DNA from: JBLHOS01 sp047623825
GTDB taxonomy: Bacteria; Pseudomonadota; Alphaproteobacteria; Rhodobacterales; Rhodobacteraceae
NCBI GenBank assembly: GCA_047623825.1
Contig: JBLHOS010000039.1
Span: forward strand, 1 to 26,287
Length of the DNA stretch: 26,287 nucleotides
Direction: 5' to 3'
Below, piece after piece: positions 16,128-23,357 of this stretch. The position numbers and the translations under genes are program-made. Numbering within the stretch: the stretch's first letter is position 1; each line of letters begins with the position of its first letter. Below the pieces are notes generated by a model. It was given only the letters and a program-made list of their open reading frames with translations, did not search any database and was not told where the DNA came from.

Positions 16128-16871
16128 CTAGAACGGTAAAATGATGTCGGCGATCTGCTGACCAATGCGGGGTTGTTGAACATCCGAAATCTGTCCCCGG
16201 CCACCGTAAGAGATCCGGGCGGCAGCTATCTTGTCGTAGGTAATCTCGTTTTGACGAGAGACATCTTCGGGCCGCACGTATCCAGACACTAAAAGCTCTC
16301 GAAGCTCAAAATTCACGCGAACCTCTTGGGAGCCTTCAATTCGTAGGATCCCATTCTCAAGGACATCGACGACGGTTGCTGCAATCCTGAGGGTCAATTC
16401 CTCATTTCGACGAACAGATCCATCGCCGCCAGAGCTGCTGCTGGACGTCGCGTCAACCGCGTTGGCCATGCTGGCACCCTCGGGCAAGAACCCGTCAATC
16501 CGCTCAGGTATCCCCAAAAGCGACGGCAGCGACATCTGTTCCGATCCACTGCGTGACCGGGCTGAGCTATTTGATATCTCGGCACTTTCATCTATTTCGA
16601 TCACGACAGTCATGATGTCACCGCGATTGCTGGCACGCCGATCACCCAGCAATGATTGCGGGCCGCCATTCCAAAGCGAGGCCCGCGCACGAGTGGCAAC
16701 CGGCTGCGCATCTACTGGTAAACTAATCGCAGTCATCGCGAAGAGCTCATTCGAATTTGCCGATGTCGTGAAATCGGGCGCCTGCCCGACCTCACTCAGC
16801 CGGCTACATCCTGTCAGCAACAAAGTGCCCACAGTCAAGACGGTTAAGGCTTTCTTACATGTTCGAGACAT
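16128..16871 (-). CDS. flgH: Flagellar L-ring lipoprotein FlgH
   Basis: FlgH assembles the L ring in the outer membrane. The 247-residue protein starts with a lipoprotein signal whose lipobox LTGC places the lipidated cysteine at residue 22. It has the family motifs SLWNGGPQSLLGDRRASNRG then DIMTVVIEIDESAEISN, a Ser/Gly-rich middle, and NGILRIEGSQEVRVNFE with VSGYVRPEDVSRQN near the end. The length is normal. A strong ribosome site, AAGGAGA, precedes the ATG. It follows flgA by 10 bases, in the order flgF-flgG-flgA-flgH typical of alphaproteobacteria. Confidence 0.97.
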   Translation of the reverse strand: MSRTCKKALTVLTVGTLLLTGCSRLSEVGQAPDFTTSANSNELFAMTAISLPVDAQPVATRARASLWNGGPQSLLGDRRASNRGDIMTVVIEIDESAEISNSSARSRSGSEQMSLPSLLGIPERIDGFLPEGASMANAVDATSSSSSGGDGSVRRNEELTLRIAATVVDVLENGILRIEGSQEVRVNFELRELLVSGYVRPEDVSRQNEITYDKIAAARISYGGRGQISDVQQPRIGQQIADIILPF

Positions 16872-16881
16872 GTTGATCTCC

Positions 16882-17310
16882 TTAGTTCAGCGGCCCAACA
16901 CTCACGACACCAGGTGACGTAACGGTTCCGAAGACGGTTGTTCGGGATGAAAGATTAAGGACGCGAAGCCTGTCGCCTATGCCACCGCGATCCATCGACC
17001 GCCCATCAGCTGTGATACGAAGACCCGCATTATTATAAAGCAAAACGATGATTTGATTTCTGTCCACAACGGCGGGCGCTGTTAGGTCACCGGCGCGAAT
17101 TGGTCGACCCGGATAAAGATTAACTCTGGCCTCTTGCCCGACCGCGTCCAAAAGATCTGTCAGCGCACCCGGCGTGATATCGTCAGTCAAAGTCACATCG
17201 TTATATCCGATGATCGCCTGACTACGGATGGTACCGGCGGCAACAACGGTGTCACCAAGGGCTGGGTGGGTTAAGAAAACCACCGAAATGGCGAGGAGGG
17301 GCTTAATCAT
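16882..17310 (-). CDS. flgA: Flagellar P-ring assembly chaperone FlgA (short form)
   Basis: FlgA is a periplasmic chaperone needed to polymerise FlgI into the P ring. A signal peptide covers about residues 1-19 (IKPLLAISVVFLTHPALG, then DTV). The SAF-like region follows with TIRSQAIIGYNDVTLTDDI, LYPGRPIRAGDLTAP and a final RLRVLNLSSRTTVFGTVTSP. At 142 residues it is the short form usual in alphaproteobacteria, lacking the N-terminal domain of enteric FlgA. It begins 1 base after the flgG stop and lies before flgH. Confidence 0.93.
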   Translation of the reverse strand: MIKPLLAISVVFLTHPALGDTVVAAGTIRSQAIIGYNDVTLTDDITPGALTDLLDAVGQEARVNLYPGRPIRAGDLTAPAVVDRNQIIVLLYNNAGLRITADGRSMDRGGIGDRLRVLNLSSRTTVFGTVTSPGVVSVGPLN

Positions 17311-17311
17311 A

Positions 17312-18097
17312 TCAGCGGATCTGGGTTGTTGTGCCGAGCATCTGGTCGGCAGCAGTTATGACCTTGGAATTTAACTCGTAGGCACGCTGCGCTTCGATCA
17401 AATCTGTCAGCTCCCGAACGGAGTCGACAGAACTGTCCTCAAGATAACCTTGGCGGAGTGATCCCAATCCATCCTCTCCGGGTTGGCCAACCAAGGCTGG
17501 CCCCGAAGCCGCTGTTTCAAGAAATAGGTTTGAGCCGATCGCCTCCAACCCACGAGGGTTGGAGAAATCTGCCAAGTCAAATTGACCAAGCAATTGAGGA
17601 TCCACGTTGTCAGAAAAATAGGCATAGACCTCGCCTTGCGCATTGATCGAGAGACTGTTGGCATCATCCGGGATAGTGATCCCGGGTTGCACTTGAAACC
17701 CGTCCGACGTGACGATCAAACCCTCCCCAGTTCGTTTTAGGCCGCCGTCCCTAGTGTAGCCTGTGGCGCCCGACGGCAACGCGATCTCTAGGAACCCATT
17801 ACCTTCAATCGCAATGTCCAAATCGCCACCTGTCTCGGAGAGGCTGCCTTGGGCCATCATCACAGACACCGAAGAAGTCCGAACGCCAAGGCCCAGCTGA
17901 ATACCGGTTGGCACGACAGTGCCGTCGGCTGCATTGATTGTCCCGGCGCGCGTCGCCTGTTGGTAATGCAGGTCGGCAAACTCCGCAGCACGCGGATTGT
18001 AGGCCGTTGTATTCATGTTCGCGATATTGTTGGAAATCACTTCGACCCGCATTTGCTGGGCAGACATTCCGGTGGCCGCGATGTTTAAAGCGCGCAT
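17312..18097 (-). CDS. flgG: Flagellar distal rod protein FlgG
   Basis: FlgG forms the distal rod. The 261-residue protein opens with MRALNIAATGMSAQQMRVEV and the rod motif ISNNIANMNTTAYNPR. Mid-region family features include EGNGFLEIALPSGATGYTRD. The C-terminal helix reads SVRELTDLIEAQRAYELNSK and ends in VITAADQMLGTTTQIR. The length and both terminal coiled-coil segments are typical. The ATG is preceded by AAGGGG. The next gene, flgA, begins one base past its stop. Confidence 0.97.
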   Translation of the reverse strand: MRALNIAATGMSAQQMRVEVISNNIANMNTTAYNPRAAEFADLHYQQATRAGTINAADGTVVPTGIQLGLGVRTSSVSVMMAQGSLSETGGDLDIAIEGNGFLEIALPSGATGYTRDGGLKRTGEGLIVTSDGFQVQPGITIPDDANSLSINAQGEVYAYFSDNVDPQLLGQFDLADFSNPRGLEAIGSNLFLETAASGPALVGQPGEDGLGSLRQGYLEDSSVDSVRELTDLIEAQRAYELNSKVITAADQMLGTTTQIR

Positions 18098-18118
18098 ACT
18101 CAGACCCCTTTCATGGTG

Positions 18119-18841
18119 TCATGAACGTCCGCCAACGGTGCTTAACAGCGACCGAAGGCGTTTGTCCTCATTTTCAAGGAACCCCTGACCCATCTCATAG
18201 GCATGCTGAACCTCTATCATCCGAGAAATCTGGGTGATGGCGTCGGTGTTGGAGCCTTCAAGATGGCCCTGCAATATCGTGCTACTTTCGGTGGGCTCAA
18301 CACCTGCGTCAGCCGTGAATTTTACGCCCGATTGGTGGGTCAGATCCAAGGCATCAATGGGTCGCCACAAGCCAATGACCGTAAGGGGCTGACCATCTGC
18401 ACTTAGCGTTCCATCTTGAGCAAGTGAAATATCTTGCGCACTTGGTGGAACAAATATCCGGGCCCCACCACCATCCAAAAGAAAGTCGCCATCAGGGGTG
18501 ACCAACTCACCGTCAGAGTTGGGCATGAAATGTCCAGCGCGGGTCAGTGCCTCACCAGCTGGTGTCTCAACCAAGAAAAATCCGTCGCCTTCAACTGCAA
18601 AATCAAAGGTCCCGCCGGTCGCACTTATCGCGCCTTGGGATTGGTTCAGACTGCGTCCGTTGGCCATCGCCATAGAGAGGTCACCAACAGCACCGTCAAG
18701 GTCGGTCACATATTCGCTAAAGATGACCCCTTCGGACCGGAACCCGGTGGTCGACATATTGGCAATATTGTTGGCGACGGTCTGCATTTCCCGCATCAAT
18801 CCGGTTTGACGCGTCAGCGTTGTATAGATTGAATTTTCCAT
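18119..18841 (-). CDS. flgF: Flagellar proximal rod protein FlgF
   Basis: FlgF is a proximal rod protein. The start chosen is the ATG at 18841, which overlaps the fliQ stop by one base (TAATG). It gives the family beginning MENSIYTTLTRQTGLMREMQ, then TVANNIANMSTTGFRSEGV. Reading farther upstream only enters fliQ in another frame. Mid-region EGDGFFLVETPAGEALTRAG and C-terminal EGSNTDAITQISRMIEVQHA match the family. The length of 240 residues is normal. It is separated from flgG by 21 bases and is cotranscribed with fliQ. Confidence 0.95.
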   Translation of the reverse strand: MENSIYTTLTRQTGLMREMQTVANNIANMSTTGFRSEGVIFSEYVTDLDGAVGDLSMAMANGRSLNQSQGAISATGGTFDFAVEGDGFFLVETPAGEALTRAGHFMPNSDGELVTPDGDFLLDGGGARIFVPPSAQDISLAQDGTLSADGQPLTVIGLWRPIDALDLTHQSGVKFTADAGVEPTESSTILQGHLEGSNTDAITQISRMIEVQHAYEMGQGFLENEDKRLRSLLSTVGGRS

Positions 18842-19107
18842 TACATCAGCCCGATCAATGGGATCAATCGATTGGAAAAAAATGACGTCAGGCTTTCGGT
18901 CATATAGCCCATCGTGACCCAGAAAACGCCCAACATCGCGGCCAGTTTCGGAACGAAGGTTAAGGTCATTTCCTGAACAGACGTTAGCGCCTGAAAAAGG
19001 CCGACTAGGATGCCAGTCACAAGGGCGACCAGTAAAATAGGCGTCGACATCATAACCGAGATCCAAAGACCTTGCCGCAATGTATCATAAAAGACGAATT
19101 CATCCAT
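18841..19107 (-). CDS. fliQ: Flagellar export gate protein FliQ
   Basis: FliQ is a small export-gate subunit. The 88-residue protein has two membrane segments (GLWISVMMSTPILLVALVTG; then LAAMLGVFWVTM) around the conserved GLFQALTSVQEMTLTFVPK loop. It sits between fliE and flgF, overlapping each by one base (TGATG and TAATG). Keeping fliQ with rod genes, apart from fliP and from fliR, is a feature of the alphaproteobacterial layout. Confidence 0.97.
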   Translation of the reverse strand: MDEFVFYDTLRQGLWISVMMSTPILLVALVTGILVGLFQALTSVQEMTLTFVPKLAAMLGVFWVTMGYMTESLTSFFSNRLIPLIGLM

Positions 19108-19409
19108 CAGATCGGCATCCTCAAAATTTCCTGATAGGCCTCGACGACCTTGTCGCGAACCGTCACCGCCGTCTCGATCGCCAGCTCGGTTTGTGCCAAC
19201 GCAGTGACCAATGAATGCGGATCTGCGCCAGTCGTCATAGCCGCACGCGCCGTGTCTTCACCGGCTTGAACGGTTTGCGCAAAGTTATCGACAGCAGTGG
19301 CAAAGGCGTTATCGCCCCCCGACGCCTCGATCGCACCAGTGCTGGCAGGCCGAGCAGCCTGTTGCGCGGCCGCATAACTTAAAGATGCGAGTGAATTTCT
19401 AAGATCCAT
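19107..19409 (-). CDS. fliE: Flagellar hook-basal body protein FliE
   Basis: FliE is the adaptor that joins the MS ring and export gate to the rod. The 100-residue protein has a poorly conserved Ala-rich start, then the family's C-terminal half: FAQTVQAGEDTARAAMTTGA, DPHSLVTALAQTELAIETAV, TVRDKVVEAYQEILRMPI. It follows flgC by 14 bases and its stop overlaps fliQ by one base. Confidence 0.95.
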   Translation of the reverse strand: MDLRNSLASLSYAAAQQAARPASTGAIEASGGDNAFATAVDNFAQTVQAGEDTARAAMTTGADPHSLVTALAQTELAIETAVTVRDKVVEAYQEILRMPI

Positions 19410-19423
19410 TAATGCAGCCTTTC

Positions 19424-19816
19424 CTAGCGGCGCAGAAGGTCCAAAAGGGAGGAGGACATTTGTCGAACTTGGTCAAAAACCTTGAGATTGGCCTCGTAAC
19501 TGCGTTGCGCCTCACGTGCGTCGGCAAGCTCAATCACCAGCTCAACATTTGATCCATCATAATGACCTGTCTCATCAGCTAATGGATGACCGGGGTCATG
19601 AATGCTTTGCAACACTGTCTGATCAAACTGTAGCGGACCCAACTGAACAGTCCCGCTCGCATCGCTGGCACCAAAACCGGCCTCAAAACTAGGGACCTTT
19701 CTATGGTAGCCAGGCGTGTCGGCATTCGCGATGTTTTCTGAGACATAGCGTAGGCGCGCTGACTGACTGCTCATGCCGCTGGCTGAAATTGACAATGCAT
19801 CACTGAAATCTGACAT
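19424..19816 (-). CDS. flgC: Flagellar proximal rod protein FlgC
   Basis: FlgC is a proximal rod protein. The 130-residue protein starts with SDFSDALSISASGMSSQSAR and the rod motif SENIANADTPGYHRK. The C-terminal helix includes NVELVIELADAREAQRSYEA then NLKVFDQVRQMSSSLLDLLR. The length is typical. It lies 11 bases after flgB and 14 before fliE, in the standard flgB-flgC-fliE order. Confidence 0.96.
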   Translation of the reverse strand: MSDFSDALSISASGMSSQSARLRYVSENIANADTPGYHRKVPSFEAGFGASDASGTVQLGPLQFDQTVLQSIHDPGHPLADETGHYDGSNVELVIELADAREAQRSYEANLKVFDQVRQMSSSLLDLLRR

Positions 19817-19827
19817 GCGTGCGCCCC

Positions 19828-20220
19828 CTATCGACCGCGACCGACGCTGGTGCGAAGAACGGTCAGCGCCGATTGATAAACTGTCACGGATCGTGTGTGG
19901 TCACGCTGCGCCTCGACCGAGCGGACCATTTCTTGCTCAAGCGAAACTGTATTGCCATTGGGCGATGCCTCACCGCCAACATCCATTGTGACAGTCGAAG
20001 TGATTGGCGAAACATCCTGGATATGCCCTGGGCGCGTGGCGCGCATGCCCGCGTTTCTTGCGCTCGCCCCTCGATAGGCCTCATCAAAACTTGAGACATC
20101 TTGAGCGCGATATCCAGGCGTATCAGAATTGGCGATGTTACTCGCGACGACAGCCTGACGAGACGCAGCGTGGCGCGCCCGTCCTTCGGCTAGATTTAAG
20201 ATCTCAACATTTTCGAACAC
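19828..20220 (-). CDS. flgB: Flagellar proximal rod protein FlgB
   Basis: FlgB is a proximal rod protein and the first gene of the leftward rod operon. It starts with GTG at 20220, preceded by the strong ribosome site GAGGGAG eight bases upstream. The 130-residue protein has the rod motif VVASNIANSDTPGYRAQD near residues 25-42. Its C-terminal helix (VSLEQEMVRSVEAQRDHTRS, then VTVYQSALTVLRTSVGRG) matches the family. Confidence 0.96.
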   Translation of the reverse strand: MFENVEILNLAEGRARHAASRQAVVASNIANSDTPGYRAQDVSSFDEAYRGASARNAGMRATRPGHIQDVSPITSTVTMDVGGEASPNGNTVSLEQEMVRSVEAQRDHTRSVTVYQSALTVLRTSVGRGR

Positions 20221-20310
20221 CGGGGCTTCTCCCTCGATTGGCTTACACCAAGGCTTAACTGTGATTCCTTTAGAAACAGTAAGTGCAGACCACAGAATGA
20301 GGAGAATCGC
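20221..20310. promoter_or_regulatory. Divergent promoter region between flgB and fliI
   Basis: These 90 bases must hold promoters for the leftward rod operon and rightward fliI. A fliI ribosome site (GAGGAG, six bases before the ATG) and a flgB ribosome site (GAGGGAG) are clear. An imperfect TTA-N9-TTA is present at about 20243-20257. Its spacing is one base longer than a CtrA box, so I do not call one. No other promoter element is recognisable. Confidence 0.4.
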
Positions 20311-21645
20311 ATGATCGACCGGGTGTTTGGGCCGTTATCGGCCGAGATACGTAAGGTGAAGACCTGCCATTCCATCGGGCGGATCACTGGTCTTCGATCC
20401 AGTGGCATTGAAGTGTCCGGGCTTAGTCGCGTCGCCGCATTGGGCGATCTTTTATATCTTGAAACTGGGCTTTTAGCCGAGGTTGTTCAACTGACGCCCA
20501 AGGGTTGCCTTGCCCTACCCGAGGGGGGAGGCGATGGCCTAAAGATTGGAATGTCTGCGGCCCATCACGGACCGCGCGATCTTTCGCCGGGACGCCACTG
20601 GATCGGCCGCGTGATCGATCCCAACGGTGTCCCCTTGGATGGGCGACCGCTGTTTCCCGGACCCAACACTGTCGCTATCCGCGCAGCCCCACCCCAAGCT
20701 ACAAATCGCGAAAGCCTTGGCACACGTCTAACGACGGGCTTGACCGCCTTTGACACCATGCTTCCACTTGTTCAGGGACAGCGCATTGGATTATTCGCAG
20801 GGTCTGGTGTTGGTAAATCAACGCTGCTTTCGCAACTGGCGACGGGCGTCGAGGCTGATGTAATTGTCATAGGTCTGGTTGGTGAGCGTGGACGAGAAGT
20901 CCGCGAATTTATTGATGTGACGTTAGGTCCAGAGGGTCTGAAACGCGCCGTAGTTGTTGCAGCAACGTCTGACCGTTCGGCTTTAACGCGCCGCCGGGCA
21001 GCCCATACCACGATGGCGATTGCTGAGTATTTCTCAGCACAAGGTGCGCACGTCCTGATGCTGATGGACTCTGTGACGCGCTTTGCCGAGGCGCACCGTG
21101 AAGTGGCCGTTGCCTCCGGCGAGGAAGCCGGCTTGCGGGGCTACCCAGCCAGTCTAACCCAAGAGATTATGTCGCTATGTGAACGCGCAGGCCCTGGGCT
21201 GCCAGGGTTTGGACAAATCACAGCGATCTTTTCAGTCTTGGTGGCAGGATCAAATATGGAGGAGCCGATTGCCGATATCTTGCGTGGTGTTTTGGATGGG
21301 CATGTCGTGCTTGATCGAAAAATCGCTGAGCGAGGACGATACCCTGCAATCGATATCTTACGGTCTGTCTCGAGGTCATTACCTAAGGCCGCCACCGAGC
21401 CCGAGAATGCCTTGATTGCCCAAGTCCGAAAATATCTTGGCGCCTACGACCGTGCGGAATTAATGATCCGCGCGGGCCTTTATGAGCCGGGATCTGATCC
21501 AGTGACGGATCGAGCAGTTCTGATCTGGCCACTTCTGGACGCGTTTTTGGCTGAGACGGGTGAGCGCAAGATTGTCCGCAGCTTTGAAAAGCTATCCCAA
21601 ATCATCGACCACGTGCAAATTGGACTAACAGCCGAGAAAGCATAG
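20311..21645 (+). CDS. fliI: Flagellar export ATPase FliI
   Basis: FliI is the cytoplasmic ATPase that energises loading and unfolding of flagellar export substrates, working with FliH and FliJ. The 444-residue protein has the Walker A motif AGSGVGKST at residues 163-171 and the Walker B segment HVLMLMD at 247-253. The family signatures GLVGERGREVREFI and SGEEAGLRGYPASLTQEI, and the later SGS-like AIDILRSVSRSLP, are also present. The length is normal. It stands alone on this strand between two leftward operons, with no fliJ following. A FliJ-like candidate is at 15268-15606. Confidence 0.97.
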   Translation: MIDRVFGPLSAEIRKVKTCHSIGRITGLRSSGIEVSGLSRVAALGDLLYLETGLLAEVVQLTPKGCLALPEGGGDGLKIGMSAAHHGPRDLSPGRHWIGRVIDPNGVPLDGRPLFPGPNTVAIRAAPPQATNRESLGTRLTTGLTAFDTMLPLVQGQRIGLFAGSGVGKSTLLSQLATGVEADVIVIGLVGERGREVREFIDVTLGPEGLKRAVVVAATSDRSALTRRRAAHTTMAIAEYFSAQGAHVLMLMDSVTRFAEAHREVAVASGEEAGLRGYPASLTQEIMSLCERAGPGLPGFGQITAIFSVLVAGSNMEEPIADILRGVLDGHVVLDRKIAERGRYPAIDILRSVSRSLPKAATEPENALIAQVRKYLGAYDRAELMIRAGLYEPGSDPVTDRAVLIWPLLDAFLAETGERKIVRSFEKLSQIIDHVQIGLTAEKA

Positions 21646-21686
21646 TGTTTCTTGAAAAAATTACATCTTCGATACGCAAGGCCGGT

Positions 21687-22490
21687 TTATCTTCTTGCGG
21701 CTTTCAGAAGGGTCAATGCAATCGAAGCGGATGATTGTGATGCCTGATTTTGGTTGATCTGGTCGCGTAATAAATAGGTTTTTACCAAGTTATCAATATT
21801 TTCCTCAATCTGAAAGTAGGCGGGATCAGACGTTCCGAAAACGGCGACACTTTTGTTTTTAAGAGTTTGCTGCTGCGTATCGACATCTAGCAACCCAAAG
21901 CTTTCAGGCAGACCGAACGCCGTTTCGAATACTGTCTTCAACGGAGTATTTCCCATAACAGAGTACCAGAAACCATTTTCACTTGAGGCGCCTTCGGAAA
22001 CTATCGATAGTTCACGTGTCGCGTTCAAGGCTAGGCGCAGACCCTCGTCTTGTTCACCAACTGCGCGTTCAAATTCCAGCTCAGTGAACCGTGCGGCTAT
22101 GTCATCTGCAAAGGCCGATCCTAATGCTGCCGGCGATGCTTCGGGATCGTTGAACTGGAAGGCTTCGGCCAGTTCGATATAGCGGCTATCTGATAAGCGA
22201 TTGGCAAGCGCAGAGGAGTCTTCCGGCCCCTCTTCAATCACTGTCTTGATCAGATGCCGACTTTGAATATCGTCCTCAAGGCCAAATGCGGCTAATGCGA
22301 CACTTAATAATCGATAGTCATCAACCAACTGTTCAGCGGACGTAATCGAACCGATTGTCTCTTTGAAATATTGGGTGTCCCGCTCAATCTGCGCAGATTG
22401 AGCGAACGATGCCTGTTGTACAGGCAACGTTCTGTTCAGGAATTGCCAACCCACATAGCCACCCAGTGGAATGACGGGCGTATAGCTCAT
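21687..22490 (-). CDS. DUF1217 family flagellar-operon protein
   Basis: This 267-residue protein resembles the DUF1217 family found in alphaproteobacterial flagellar clusters, whose exact function I do not know. It is acidic and helical with no membrane segment. Family-like features are GYVGWQFLNRTLPVQQASFA near the start, VDDYRLLSVALAAFGLEDDI, SDSRYIELAEAFQF and NVDNLVKTYLLRDQIN-like sequence near the end (NIDNLVKTYLLRDQ). It is coupled to flbT by ATGA. Flagellar-associated secretion or flagellin regulation is a guess from context. It converges on fliI with 41 bases between the stops. Confidence 0.75.
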   Translation of the reverse strand: MSYTPVIPLGGYVGWQFLNRTLPVQQASFAQSAQIERDTQYFKETIGSITSAEQLVDDYRLLSVALAAFGLEDDIQSRHLIKTVIEEGPEDSSALANRLSDSRYIELAEAFQFNDPEASPAALGSAFADDIAARFTELEFERAVGEQDEGLRLALNATRELSIVSEGASSENGFWYSVMGNTPLKTVFETAFGLPESFGLLDVDTQQQTLKNKSVAVFGTSDPAYFQIEENIDNLVKTYLLRDQINQNQASQSSASIALTLLKAARR

Positions 22491-22891
22491 CTCGAGCTGG
22501 CTGCAAAAAGTCGTTCTTCGCGAGGAAGTAATGTTCTCAGGGCCTTGAGGGCCTGATAAATTTGGTCATTCACTATGTGATCAGTTGCAATCGCCAATTG
22601 CGCGCGGCTATCCGCATCAGTGAAAACTTGACTCAATTGCTCCATTCCACGCAAAATCTGTAGACGCGCATCGCCCGTCTCAGAGTCGCCCGAAAGGACC
22701 AGTTGGGCGATGTAGCACACCCTACGAACCGGCGTGTTCACCTCTTCAGGCCGGATTGCATCTCGTAATCGAAGGATATTGGCGTTTGGCGTCATTATAC
22801 TCAGCCTAGACCGGCGATCCCCATTTTCGATAACGGCGCCGTTGATCAAGACCCGTTCTTTGGGGCTAAGCTTGAGGACAAGGCCACTCAT
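22487..22891 (-). CDS. flbT: Flagellin synthesis regulator FlbT
   Basis: In Caulobacter, FlbT binds flagellin mRNA and represses its translation until the hook is built. The 134-residue protein begins with MSGLVLKLSPKERVLINGAV and has the family motif ENGDRRSRLSIMTPNANILR, then the C-terminal helical half with ARLQILRGMEQLSQVF. It is coupled to flaF and to the DUF1217 gene by ATGA overlaps. Its likely target is the fliC leader, just upstream on the same strand. Confidence 0.95.
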   Translation of the reverse strand: MSGLVLKLSPKERVLINGAVIENGDRRSRLSIMTPNANILRLRDAIRPEEVNTPVRRVCYIAQLVLSGDSETGDARLQILRGMEQLSQVFTDADSRAQLAIATDHIVNDQIYQALKALRTLLPREERLFAASSR

Positions 22892-23265
22892 GCTGCTGCA
22901 CCTTGGCCGCGCAAACCGCGCATGATTGAGAGGTTTATCTCGATCAAGGGCTCGAGCGAGGCCTCTTTTGACAAGACCTTTCGGCTGTGAAGGCGCGTGA
23001 ACTCAGACAGATAGAAAATCTTTGCGCGCAAACTCTCTGGCAAAGCGTTGCTGACGCCCGCGACGTCAGTAGCCAAAAAAGTCCAAAGTTGTCGGTTTTC
23101 ATGAAGTGCTGCCGCGCGGGTGGCGAAGCTGGCTGTCGCAGATGTCTGCGCGGATTGAAGACGCGCGGTGATGCGTTCGAAAGCTGCATATTCGACGCCG
23201 CGATGGGTCATGACGGGCGATCTGGCATCTGAATAGGCAGACCGTGCAAGGTATGAGGCATTCAC
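22888..23265 (-). CDS. flaF: Flagellin synthesis regulator FlaF
   Basis: FlaF acts with FlbT in alphaproteobacteria to control flagellin synthesis or secretion. It starts with GTG, preceded by AAGGA eight bases upstream. The 125-residue protein has MNASYLARSAYSDARSPVMT, VEYAAFERITARLQSAQ and a long helical C terminus with ENRQLWTFLATDVAGVSNAL then PESLRAKIFYLSEFTRLHS. It follows fliC with 92 bases between, including a hairpin, so it may be transcribed partly by read-through. Confidence 0.93.
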   Translation of the reverse strand: MNASYLARSAYSDARSPVMTHRGVEYAAFERITARLQSAQTSATASFATRAAALHENRQLWTFLATDVAGVSNALPESLRAKIFYLSEFTRLHSRKVLSKEASLEPLIEINLSIMRGLRGQGAAA

Positions 23266-23318
23266 GAGGAATATCCTTCCGGGATTCAGGGGGCTGAAAA
23301 AATCATGGGTGCAGAAAT

Positions 23319-23349
23319 ACGTTCCGTGACGATGACCGCCACGGAACGT
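23319..23349 (-). terminator. Hairpin after fliC, terminator or mRNA-stabilising
   Basis: A perfect 10-bp inverted repeat (ACGTTCCGTG at 23319-23328 and CACGGAACGT at 23340-23349) with an 11-base loop lies 8 bases after the fliC stop. No immediate T-run follows on the minus strand; the nearest T-rich stretch is about 20 bases on. It may partly terminate, or protect the abundant flagellin message while allowing flaF-flbT expression. Confidence 0.7.
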
Positions 23350-23357
23350 TCAGACGC

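Noticed and set aside
18842..19066. Upstream extension of flgF (75 extra residues)
   Set aside because: It lies inside fliQ in another frame; the flgF family starts at MENSIYTTL, which matches the ATG at 18841.
20243..20257. TTA-N9-TTA in the flgB/fliI gap as a CtrA box
   Set aside because: The spacing is one base too long and no other half-site pair gives N7, so it was not called.
21675..21699. CGCAAG / CTTGCG inverted repeat between convergent fliI and the DUF1217 gene as a terminator
   Set aside because: The stem is only 6 bp with a 13-base loop and no T-run, and it overlaps the DUF1217 stop region; too weak to call.
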